Origin: Enoplosus armatus
Lineage: Eukaryota > Chordata > Actinopteri > Centrarchiformes > Enoplosidae
Direction of reading: 5' to 3'
DNA: 64,000 nt
Assembly: GCF_043641665.1 (NCBI RefSeq)
Contig: NC_092180.1
Span: 3,720,391-3,784,390, forward strand
Shown here: positions 52,666 through 64,000 of the stretch, one piece after another
Layout of the letters: every line of letters starts with the position of its first letter
Position numbering within the stretch: the first letter of the stretch is position 1
The notes under the pieces: generated by a model
Told to the model about the DNA's origin: nothing
The model's input: the letters and a program-made list of their open reading frames with translations, nothing else
Databases searched by the model: none
Made by a program: the position numbers and the translations under genes

Positions 52666-55600
52666 TCCTTTTACTGGAAGCAAATGAATTGCCTCGATCC
52701 TAATGAAGCTAATATTAAAAATACATAAGAGCATAAGTTAATAGCCCAAATGATAATTGCTGAGCTGGTATTATTGACTGATATTGGCGTATTGCAGGTG
52801 TATCGGCATCAGCGTGCGTGTTGGCAGATACAGAAAATAAATGCAGCACGTAAATGTTTTATAGGCAGTGTTTTCATATATATTTGACTATTATTTTACG
52901 TTTGATTTTTTTCTTTGTTTTGCTTGTTAGATGGTTACATACAGGATATAACTTAATGTGTGTACTGTTACTGTCAACTTTCAATAGACTTTAACTGTAA
53001 AACTGTTGCGTGATCATCTTAAGAATGAGTGAATTAATGGCCAATATCAGATTTTGCTCTTTATTTTAAATATAGATATCAGCATATTTCTGGCTTAAAG
53101 GGAACCAGATAAGTGTAAAAGTGCAGATTATGAGAAACATTTGTATTAACTTGAGTGTTGTGATCTAACACATGGCCTCTCTTCACTCTGCTGCCCTCAT
53201 ATACCTGCTCTTTTCTCTGTGTCATCCTCTTTGTCTCAGTAGTTTTAACTGCAGAGCTGTGAATCCTGCCCCCCCCCCCCCCTCTCTATTGGTCTCCCTG
53301 TGTAAATATTTCAGTTTGAAGTGGAGGGCTTCACCGATCCCTGTGAGATTCTGCGGTTGTTTATGAGAGCAGCTTAAATTTGGATTTCCAGTTGACACAG
53401 GTTGCTGTTGTAGGCCTTAAATCAGGGATGGTCTCAAAAGTTCAAAATGTTTTGTTTGTAATTGTAAGCTTTTTTTTTTTTTCTTTTTTCAAATTCTAGC
53501 CAGCAGGATGCAACAATGATATCACAGGAAACCACACCAAACCAAGAGTCTATCGTTAGCTTTTGAAATGAAACACTGTGCTGTAATTGAAACCCACCTT
53601 TTTATTTGTCATTTTTCACGATGTTCCAATGCTGGATTATATAATTTTATTGTATTGCATTAGTCTCTCTGTGGGGGTAATTTTCTGTCGTCACAGCTGA
53701 AAATGGAATTTCTAGCTGTGAAGGTGCGCATCCTTTGTAATTCTGCCAACCAAGCTAAACTTATTTTCCACACAGCATGTGTGCTGTATTAAACCACAAT
53801 AGGAAAGCATGTTTGTTCCCATCCTAACTGCAGCTACACACAGAGTGAGATCTATGTGATGCAGAGATTCATGGAGAAGCCACTGAGTTTCTGAGCGCTT
53901 TATCAAGGGCAGCTCGGGCTGCACAGCACCTGCCAAAAATTGAAGACTTTGTCTCATCCAGAATGCAAATGAGGCCGTTTGGTTTGTCGCATATCTTAAT
54001 TTAGACTACAGTAAACACTTTTTGACTAAAGGTTAACTTAGATTTGGAAGCCAAGCCTGCAGGCAGCCGAGTTTCAGCTGTTTCGGAGTGATGCAGTATC
54101 CACAGGAGGAGTGTGTGCTCCCTGTTTGTGCATGTGTGTGTTTGTTTGTGTGCATGCATGTTTATACGAACGGATGGTGCGACAGAGAAGAAAAAGCTCA
54201 TTTATCACAACGTGCTCTGGAACCTTCCCGGGGTCAGCCCGCTGTCCAAGTCCTCTCTAATGAAGAACGCAGTTGAGCCAATCAGAGCGTACTTCCAATG
54301 AGGCGGCCCCAACCGCCAGCCAATCAGACACGTGAGGTTCAGCGGAGCGACGGGCAGAATTGATGAGAGGAGTAAGTCCCAGTGAAGGATCACCGTAAGC
54401 TGCCTGAGATAACACTATGCTGCAGCCGAGAAACACTCCGCTCCATGGAAATGCAATAAAGGCTGAACCATATCTCACCGTTGGCCGATGGGTGATAACA
54501 GTCCTATAGTGGAGGATGGAAAATAGCCCATTGAAATGCAGTGTGAAATACTGCTCCTCCAGAGATATACACGCGGAGCAATGGAAATGGGATGATGTGT
54601 GAATACAAGCGGTCTGCAATATTACCTTTTTGGTACCCACTATTCTCTAACAGGACAAAGAATGAGCTGAGGAGGTTTGTTAAATCATCGCTGTGGAGGT
54701 GCGCTGTCGGGCCTCTGCTGCGACTGTGAGCTGAATACAGATTACAGTTCACTCCGAGGGCACATTGACACGCAGCATTTTCAAGCATCTCAGTTAAACA
54801 GTATCTGAAACCGGTTAGAGGGAGTGGCAAACTGACATCACACTACCAGTGCTTCCTCTGTTATTTTGCAGTTCTTGTCTTCTCCGTAGTTTTGGCTTTT
54901 TACTGTCCAATTATTTGAAGCGTCCGTAGTTTGAGAAGTAAAAGTCCCGTTCAATGTTAGATGACTGACAGTTGGAGCTCCTCTGAGGTTTAGATGGACA
55001 TGAAACTTGACTGGTTGAATCATCAGTATAAAATACGAGCCGCTGAGTGAAAAATATCTGGTTCTTTCGTGAAAAGACAAAGACGCAAGTCAACTACGAC
55101 TCCCAAGGTGCATTTTGGTGAGATGCATCCAGCCACCAAGTGTAAAATTCACCTGTGTGGGACTCTTATAGCCAGCTGAAGCTCAATAGTATGCTTTATG
55201 GAAATTCAGCAGTTTGAATGAGTTCACTTTCAGAAAACAAAACTGACATAATTAAAACTGATGGCCGCAACATGAACCTGTAGTGTTATGTTATTTGGGA
55301 GACTGCACTGTTTCTATGTTGAGGAACATTGAGGAGATCATCAAAGAAAAATTACTTCCAAAACTTTTGGATTTGCGATAGATAAACTTGACTTGAAACA
55401 ACATAGGAATACAAAGATTTATGTGCATGAGGAGGGTGATCTTGACATCTGATAGCCAGGAGTTCTTCATGCTCTGAAAGCGGAGAAAATGAAGATAAAT
55501 CCACCTTCTCTTAAATTACAAAGACTGGGGGCTGGATGTGTTTTGACCGCCTTCACATTAAAGCGTGTTCTCACGCGTGCTTTGACGTGATTAATGATTG

Positions 55601-57472
55601 TTGGTTTGTGGGCCTTGACCAAAGCTTATTGGACCGTTGCATCTCTTATCTTATCAAGATGCAGCTAGTCTGGATAAAGGTGTCGGTCACGGGAAATAAC
55701 TTCTCAAGGACTTTGGTGTGTTGACTCGTGGTAAAAGTGTGTCAGGAGAGCAAACTCCAGTAACCGTTTTCCTCACAGAAACTTGGCCTCATTTTAAAAG
55801 GCCTTTCACGACGAAGGCTTTACAGGCTTTACAAAATGAGACCTGGAAGAGCAGTCTCCCTGCTCCATTTGTTTTATTTTTGGTAGTCCTGGTTTTATGC
55901 TCCATAATAATTCACAGATTTTAATGAATGAGTCACTGACTTGGCTTGCTACAGTTAGTCTAACCTAATTTCCTGGTATTTTGGATGTTGATCAGTACAT
56001 CTAAGTCCTGGTGAAGCAGACGTCTTATAGAAGAAAGCAGGTGATCCTATTTGTTGAATAAAATTGTTGTTATGATGGAAGTACCGAACCAGCAGACTGG
56101 ATTAGTTTGCTGAATTGTGATCCTGCCCATGCAATCACTCTGCACCTAGAGAATATAAATTTCCTTCATGTTGGAGTTTGTTGTTTGCTTGCACCAGAGA
56201 CAAATGGTCAAACAGCCAATACGTGCCTCTCCTGTGTCGTTACATTAGCAGCCGTTCACTGGGTCAGTTTTGTAATATATGCGTGAGACACTTGAGGAGA
56301 GAAAAATGGCCATCGAACTCAGATGCTATCGACTGGAATCCAGAGGTGCTGTCGCCTGCTGATGATGTACGAGGTGAGGAGAAGCGTTCATCAACGGGTG
56401 GGAAGATTACTCCTCCATGCTGAGACACCTCTCTCTCTCTCTCTCTGCCTCTGTCGCCTCCCCGAGCGAGGATCCATCACCCTGCTCTCCACCCTTCCCA
56501 CCCCCCCCACCTCCTCTACACATCGCAGTGGCTCTTCTCAGACACTTTTCACTCTGTTTATCGATCCCTCTTTCATTTCCCTCCCCCTTGATCAGGGGCT
56601 CAGGGGTTATTGGCCCACTGTAACTTCACACATCAGCAAATATTAACCCAGATCACCAAAATGACCAGATCAGAAAACATATTCTACAGAATTTAATGTG
56701 AAGAGGATGCCAAGAGTTCAGAATGTGGTTCCCCATAGCACAGGCTATCTGCCTTGAAAAGTCTTAAAAAGCATTAAAAAAAAAAAAATAAATAAAATAT
56801 ATAAAATGTTTTGTATGTGATTGCAGGCTGACTGGAGAAGTTACACACGTATAAACTAAAAGTTGGATTGTTGCGACAGTGTGCATGCAGGAGGCTGTTG
56901 AATCCTTTTCTGTAAAGTTTCAGTCAACATGATAATAATAATAATTCTTAACTGGCTAATCCATCCATTGGTTTTATGCCATCGGTTTTAATTCATTATA
57001 TCATTAGGAATTATTGTTATATACTGCTGGGAATATCAGCCCTAATGGTTGCCATCATACCTTCGTACTTTGGCCGGTATGATCGTGATGATGATTAGAT
57101 GATTAGAATATTTGTTTTATACTTTATGAAATGAAATACCAAATATATGTGTGTTCTAGTTTCTTCCAGGATTTACAGCTTTTTGTTTGTGGGAATTTTT
57201 AACATTATTAAGACAAAACAATGAATAAACGGATGGGACAAATAGATTCAATATAATAATCGGTAATTAAAATCATCATTAGTTGCCGCTCTCGTCTGTA
57301 ATATGTAATATTATATATATAATATAATGTGAAATAAGTAATGAGAAAGGTTTTTGTGTCCCAGAATGTGACGGATGCATACTACCCTGTCAAGAGTGTC
57401 AGCTGTATGCTGTTAGCTAAATCAGACAGTCACCCAGTGAGACTGGTAGAGAACAGACCTGAGCACAGTGTG

Positions 57473-57473
<1 letters not shown>

Positions 57474-57518
<45 letters not shown>
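57474..57518. repeat. (CA)n microsatellite
   Basis: About 22 uninterrupted CA units. Confidence 0.95.
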
Positions 57519-57519
<1 letters not shown>

Positions 57520-59434
57520 TGAACATGCACACACTTGGAAGTTTACCACGTCAGCATTTCTGTCGTCTGGTCCCCTGAGGGTGAAGGTCAGCAGACTCGT
57601 TGGTCCTAGTCTCCCTTTAAAAGACCTCTTCACCAGTTTTTAGCTGCACATCCTTTTATCTTTCAGATCATGACAAGTCTGCAGTGTGCTCCATTACACT
57701 TGTCACTAATCGTGGGAATCATAGCTTTTGGGGCGGCTTTGCGCACCACAAATCCAACACCTCATGATGCAATCACGGGCCAAGCAGTAGCAAGAAAACC
57801 TCATTTCAACCCCAAGAGTTTGAATCATTCTCTCAGTCAGACAACTCTGGGAGACTCTAAAGATAAAGTTGGACTTTGAACAGCATAACCTGTAGGATTT
57901 GGATAGAGGCTTCTGATGATGTGAAGACTTTTGTCAAGTGTGCTGTAAATATATGTAAAGTGGAGTTCAAGTAGAAGGTTGAAAATTGGTGAAATGAGCT
58001 TTGAAATTCAAGTCAGTTCAGATTACAACTCTGACTTTAAGCCTCTTGCTCCCTCTTGCAGTTCGCATGCTGTCATCACCACTACTAGCTTCCTATCTAA
58101 TTAAGTCAGAGGGGGCTTTTTTCATAGATATTATGTCCATAAATAATACAACAAGCATTTTGATAAAGCGAGAAAATCCCAAACTGAAGTAGAGGTAGAT
58201 GAGAGGGAGCGATGGACCCACAAAGTCAATTGCAGCAAAATAACTCAACATTAGAGGCTCGTGACGTCTGAGTGGCTCTGAGGGTAGAATTTACCTGTGA
58301 AAGTGCCTCGTACAAGAGCTATAAAAGCCGTGAGACAAGGTCCTGATACCGCTCTCGTGATGTCATTCAGTCTGAACGCCTGCGTATGCTTTGATCCAGA
58401 GTGAAATACATAAAACTCCAACAGATGAAATTTGATAAAGTCATTAATGGTCCTCAGATAAAAAAAATCCTAATGACTTTGGTGATCCTCTGATTTTTAA
58501 TCTAGCGCTACCAACAGGTCAAAATTTACACCTGTTCAAGTTGTGTTTCCGTCAGCAGTAATGCTAAATTAGAAAGCTAAAATGTCTGTACTTTTGTGCT
58601 CTAGAGTGTGCAGAGGGAGACTGATTGTCCAGCGTCACTACGGCAACCACAAGAACAGCAGTTTTATTGGCATCTGAATCCCCTGAATAGACAAACAAAA
58701 AATGGCCAATAAATTGTGATTATATTAATCAGCTTTCATTTACAGTGTCATATTGCCAACCATTATACAGCTTTTTTGAGTTTTCCAAAGAAATGTCTGA
58801 CAGAACCTTCCTTCAGTGACCAGTAGTCTTTCTTTGTTCAAACTTACAGCTAAAGTCTCTGCAGACTACACAAACCTCTGTGTTGAGCCTCTTTGTAATC
58901 CGTGGCTCACAGTAATTTTATTGTTTTCTATTTTCCCTCATTTCTCCGCACAAACGGCACAAAACACAACTGCTCCAAGCTGCATTTGCTCCAAGTCGGC
59001 ATGTTTGCCAAGTTGGCTTTGGCTTCAAAATGTTGTGGAAAAACACAATTACACGTTAGTGAAGGTGTTCAACAAAACTGCACGGCAGAGCGCAACTCTA
59101 ATCTCTGTCTTTGGATGTGGGTGTTTGTCCAAGAGACCACAACATAGAGATACAAATAAGTGCACTATGATTCCTACAGTGGGTAAAAAAGTATACAATA
59201 GGCCCAAGGCCTCCCAGTAAGGAGCTACGTCAGTGATGGAGGGTTGAGAGTCTGACGTTTCCTTTCCAAGCAAACACAAAAGCAGCTGATTTCACCGTCA
59301 GCCAGTGAGACGGAGCTAATCAGTGAAATCAGCTGGTATAGATTGTGAATGGAGTAAAAACGTCTTCGCCCTCGCTGCCATATAATTACTCTCCCTGAGG
59401 CAGACACACATGCTTCCTGCATCTATTTAGCTTG

Positions 59435-59437
<3 letters not shown>

Positions 59438-59495
<58 letters not shown>
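59438..59495. repeat. (CA)n microsatellite
   Basis: About 29 uninterrupted CA units, the longest pure dinucleotide run in the window. Confidence 0.95.
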
Positions 59496-59497
<2 letters not shown>

Positions 59498-61534
59498 TTG
59501 CCTATATGGGAACATTGTATATGTGTATTTCTTCCCCCATTTTTAGTGATTTGTCTCAGTCTGACCATGTAGAACCAGCATATCTGAATATTAATGAGCA
59601 TTTTGAAATTCCCTATATCCACTACAGCCGCCTGCAAGACCTCTCCAAAGATAAATGAATAAATGGATATGTAAATACGTGGAGGTGAGGTGAATAGAGT
59701 TCGGGAAGGAAGAGGCATGAATAGTGCATGTTCCAAATTGATTTCCGCTTCCCTGCGCTTTAACTCATTTACTCAGCTCAGGGAATACCTTATGAACCTT
59801 TGGAAATCTGTGTGTACGAGTGTGTTTGTTTGTGTGTGTAGGTGCATATGCATGTGTTTGTCTTTTGTAGGACACTCAGTGTCCCTTAAAGCCCTAGTGA
59901 GGGTTGTTTGGACCCTTAATAGTTGGTTCTGTGTGCGTCAACACACACGTACAGGGGTTTCTAGTTGGTGGACTGAAGGGAGCGCTCCTCTGCGTTTTAC
60001 ACAGAGTTGGTTTTCGTTTTTTTGTTTTTTTTTTACACTGGTGGAGTAGGTGGTATGAAAAAGTGTTAGCAAGTAGTATTTCAGTGCGTTCTACAGTAGA
60101 GAACATTAGGGACACCTTTCTACGTGACGGCTCCATTTCATATTATTCATGTCTTAGTCGTCTTTCTTTAACCTTGCTCCCATCTTTTACATCCATCTCC
60201 TCTTTGATTTTCCCCCGTTTCCATCTCACTTTATGATTGAAGAAACCTCAGCAGATGAAATCCATAAAGAATCATAACTTTCATCTTGAATTCTCATCCC
60301 TATCCCAGCTGCTCGGGAGGTTTTATGTGAGAACAGGTGGTCTTGATGTTGTCTTGACATTTTGCGTACTTGATGCAGATGTGCGCCATGAAGCATTTTG
60401 TTATCTTACATTGCAGGTTGATTTAAAAAAAAAAACGGAGACACCAGGCGCTCGTTTCCTCGCTATGAGGACGGATGTTAGTAAGAGGAGAGAAAAGTGA
60501 AAAGTCCTTGTACAGCAGAGGAGAGGGTACATTCTAGTTTTTCCACCTCAACCAAGAAGGTTTTCTTGTAAAATCTTAATGACAAAGATCCAAAGAGATA
60601 AGACCGGGCCAAAGAACACTAGATTAAGTTGTGGTGTCATCAGGAAGTGGGATTTCCGCTATTAGATAACAATGTTTTCACAATGAAACTTGCAGAGGAA
60701 GATAGTTAATTCCCATTCTTAAGGGATATTTCTCATGGCCAAGGAATCAATTAAAAAGTACGTGTAAGTGGGTTTAACAGAAAGTTGAAGAACTGTACAG
60801 CATCAACAATCATTTGTGCTCTTGGAGTTCCTTCTAGTTATATCTGCTGTTGCATCTTTCTTCTCACTGAGAATACTTTTTCCTTGTGTCCCATAGTGGG
60901 CAGGCAGGTGTGTTACAGCGTACCGCTTACTGTGCTGCCTTCTGGTAATTGGGGGGTTAGGGGATGTGTGTGTGATGTAAAGAGGTGGCATCCAGCAGCG
61001 GGTGTTGTTAAGGTAGAACACCGTGCAGCTGACTGACGAGATGTGTGCTTTTGATGTATCTCGTAGCATTCTCTCCTTTCTCCCCGTACTCTCTCTGGCT
61101 GTTCGCTGTGAGCCATATTATGGAGTGAATAAATGCTAATGAATGGAAATGCTCCGTGGTGCATTTGTGCTGCAGTGCTGAGAGAGACGGCAGATATTTG
61201 GCTGTTAATAAAGCAGCACAGAGCACATCTGGGTCTCCTGTGTTTTCAATTCTTTCTCCTTGTATTCTTTTTAATTTTTTTATCTGTTCTGCATGAATGG
61301 ATGCTACCAGCGGATACAAAGCTTAATGTCTGACTTTGATTACATTTCTCAAACGTGAACTCTTGATGAGTACCTGCATGTGTGTGTACACATTTACAAG
61401 TGAAGCCTGTATACATATGTAAATCTTCTATAGCGCTCCCCACCACAGCCAGACTACTGTTGTTTCTTTACAGTAAAAAGAGCATTACTTAAAGGGTCTT
61501 ACGCTGCTCAGATATCAGCAAGGAGCCTTCCTGT

Positions 61535-61695
61535 GGAGGTATTTTGCATACTTCCAATTCGGGGGGGGGAAACCTCTGGATCCCCCAGGAAGAGCTCAAG
61601 GATGTGGCTAGGGAGATGGATGTCAGGGTTACTTTGCTTTGCCGACCCAGACCTGGATAAATGGCAGAAGATTGATACGTGGATGGATAATATTC
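61535..61695 (+). mobile_element. Rex3/RTE-like LINE 3' fragment
   Basis: Contains 'ctctggatcccccaggaaga', 'aaggatgtggctagggagat' and 'cccagacctggataaatggc', then a 'ggatggata' tail. This is the typical 3' end of Rex3/RTE elements, where the coding end is followed by a GGATGGAT-type tail. It lies in the opposite orientation to the fragment at 40.6 kb. It is decayed and 5'-truncated. Confidence 0.7.
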
Positions 61696-64000
61696 ACAGT
61701 AGAGTCGCCTCATCTGTTTTTCTTGCTTGGGAACATGCTGAGATGCCAATTTTAGTGCCATCCTCCATGTTGACCAGTTAAAAATGCAAATCATAAAGGT
61801 GTTACTTGAGTCCAGCACCTGGTAATGCACCATCCTATCAGAACTCTTGCAGATTAGTCACGGTGGTTTGTGCTATAGAGAATCTCATTCGTTGATCTTC
61901 TCACTGCCGGTGTTGCTGTGTTTCCACCAGAATCACATATGGTCGTCACTCTGATGTGAGATTGCTTGTTGTTCAGTGGCTTGTCTTTAATGCTGCATTG
62001 ACATTGTCTGTCTTCACACAGCCTCCCCCTGGGATTAAAGTACTCTACGTATTCTGGTTTTAACTGTAACCTCACTGGTGTGGTCAGCTGAGCAGCAACA
62101 GTGTTTATATTTGGCTCATATTACCATGTGTGTGTATTTCTATGGATTCTGCGTGCTCATCCCAGCTCATCCGTCATGTCGCTGCTGTCTTCCGTGGGGA
62201 AAAGACATCTACCGCAACCTTCCTCTCTCCATCGCTTTTCTCCCTCTTCCACCGTCTTCCCATTCTCTTCCCTTTTTGCTCATTTTCCCGTCTTACTTGT
62301 TATTCCTTTATTTTTCCCCCTCTGTCGTCGCTCTCGCCCGAGGCCGTCCAGGTTTCTGAAGGGTTTTCCCTCTCCCATTGATTTCCTGCGAGCCCCTCGC
62401 TGTGAGCGAGACTCTCCAGGCCCCTCACCCCACTGTGCTGATTTACTCAGGCTGTAATAGCATAATGGTTTTGAGACACCCCCCCCCCCCCCTCTCCTTC
62501 ACACTCAAGCGGAGACACACCACTCCCAGTTGTTTTGGCTCATATCGTGGACTTCTTGTAGCGCGCTGGCAGGAGAGGAGCTGGACACCCGGCTGAGGTA
62601 TTAACATCGTCATGAACCAGCCGTGCTCCGGCTCCACTGAGACACAGCATGGGGCGTCACACACATGAACACACACACACACGTGTGCTGAGATTTTTCA
62701 CTATGTTTGTGGGGACCTTTCAGATTGCCTTTAGGTGTGTTCGCACATGCAGCTACGAATAGAAAAGAAGCAGCAGGTGAGGTGTAAAGGTGCAACAAGT
62801 GGCACGACAATTGGGAATTGAGAAACGATAACATTTATGCAGATGCCCTGTAGGTCACAGGGCTGCAAGAGTTTTACAGAGAAATGCAGAAAAAAACAAC
62901 AACTTCCCAACTGACACTGAATATGTAAACAAGCTCAAGCTCAATGGGAATATTGATGAAGCAGAAGACACAGCCTGCCTCTTAGCATCCATATGTCTGA
63001 ATGCACAGTTTGTACATTGCACATTTATTACCTCAAACCTACCTGTGACTCATTCCACAATAACAATAATACTCACTCCTAATCTGAACTTCTACCTGAA
63101 CCTTCCGGGTCTGCAGCCGAAGGAGGTTCGAATGAATGAACTGACCGGCCTTCTTGGTGTCTCGTTGGGAGGCTTTTTGCAGAATGCAATTGGACAAAAA
63201 TGGGGTGTATTACATATATGATGACCAGGGATTGCACATTACTTGGTTCAGTGTTGTGCTGCAGAACAGTATGTCTGTTAGGCACGGTCATTTAATTTGA
63301 TTTAATGTTACAGACATTGAAACAGCAGTCTTCTTGTTGAGGAATCTTTGTGGAGTGTGCGTTGTGCAGATTTATTTTTATTCTTGATCGTGCACTTGTT
63401 TGCGCACACTTTCCTCTTTTCCAACTGGTGGCTCTGCGTCTGTATGTGTCAGTGTGGAGGAGGAAGGGGGGTCCAAACTGGACCAAACCTCAGCCATTGT
63501 CTACACACCTGAGCGGAGTCCTTCACCGGTCTCCATTCATCCTCAGCGATCACTGACTAGATAAAAGTGGAGGACCTGCGTCTCCTGTCTGCACAGAAGC
63601 GCTCGGCTTTGTCCTTGAGTCAGAAAAATACACCAGAGAGCTCCGAAAATGAAACAGTCACACTCCTGAACACACAACTCTATGCACACATTTACCTCTT
63701 CTACCCCACTTCTCTTCCTTTCCTTTCTTCTCATCCCTTTATGTCACCCCCCCCCCTCGTGTAATTGTGGCGACCCAGACACTGCAACCTCTGCAGAATA
63801 TCAACACGCTCTTAATGCCATTTCACTCGGATTCTCCAGAGAGCTGGCGCAAGGAGAAGAATGTGGAGATGGAGCTGAAGGCAGATGTAGACGTTGATAG
63901 CGCTGGTTGGAGAAATGACTAAAAAGAATCGGCATGCACGAGTGAACGTGCACAGCATTTTGACCGTCATATCTCGATCATGTCTATCAGACAATTTTTA

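Larger units (their letters stand above)
36912..64000 (+). other. nav2: Presumed first intron of nav2 (no coding exon recognised)
   Basis: From the donor at 36912 to the window end I find no exon coding for the calponin-homology domain or other navigator sequence, and no exon of another gene. Open frames here are short, overlapping and without family features. The stretch contains microsatellites, two Rex3/RTE-like fragments and several compositionally balanced blocks that may be conserved regulatory elements. Large first introns are known for navigator genes. Confidence 0.6.

Noticed and set aside
62078..62460. Overlapping plus-strand frames of 83-118 codons
   Set aside because: Pyrimidine-rich low-complexity sequence read in three frames (Ser/Pro/Phe/Leu). 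No domain, no consistent codon pattern.
37669..64000. A separate gene or unusual system in the right-hand part
   Set aside because: No exon series with matching phases, no recognisable domain, no RNA gene fold and no array of direct repeats other than microsatellites was found.

Overview
The window comes from a ray-finned fish, most likely a percomorph teleost. The evidence is spliced vertebrate genes with compact introns and GT-AG sites, long (CA)n microsatellites, and remnants of teleost retroelements (Rex3/RTE-like and L2-like tails). Four genes lie in the order zdhhc13 (+), csrp3 (-), e2f8 (-), nav2 (+). As I recall it, this is the order on human 11p15.1, and it supports the paralogue assignments (zdhhc13 rather than zdhhc17; csrp3 rather than csrp1/2).

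Layout. 1-2.2 kb: intergenic DNA with a (CA)n tract and old repeats. 2.3-12.8 kb: zdhhc13, rebuilt as 17 coding exons (641 aa), an ankyrin-repeat DHHC-family membrane protein. Its signature motif reads DHHS, so the catalytic cysteine is missing, and one of its introns is a U12-type AT-AC intron. 12.8-14.4 kb: a spacer between convergent genes. 14.4-18.8 kb: csrp3, five coding exons (193 aa) plus a non-coding first exon behind a TATA-like box. Its first coding intron carries an 0.8-kb GA-rich minisatellite that reaches to 10 bp from the splice donor. 20.7-27.1 kb: e2f8, rebuilt as 13 coding exons (916 aa) with two E2F DNA-binding domains and a CpG-rich promoter carrying E2F-like, ETS and CCAAT motifs.

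27.6-37.7 kb: a direct tandem duplication of about 5.0 kb with very few differences between copies. Each copy holds a promoter-like block (NRF1/CRE motifs), a second block (CTCF-like, RFX X-box and TGACGTAA motifs followed by a splice donor), a third GC-rich candidate first exon, and an identical 27-codon coding exon that I assign to an alternative start of nav2 (neuron navigator 2).

37.7-64 kb: no recognisable coding exon. I read it as the large first intron of nav2, whose calponin-homology exons would lie past the right edge. It holds microsatellites, two Rex3/RTE-like fragments and several stretches that look like conserved regulatory elements. No RNA gene, CRISPR array or prokaryotic or viral gene was recognised. 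The genes are ordinary vertebrate loci and not one new system. The observations most worth following are the DHHS palmitoyltransferase-like protein, its AT-AC intron, the duplicated nav2 start block and the csrp3 minisatellite.
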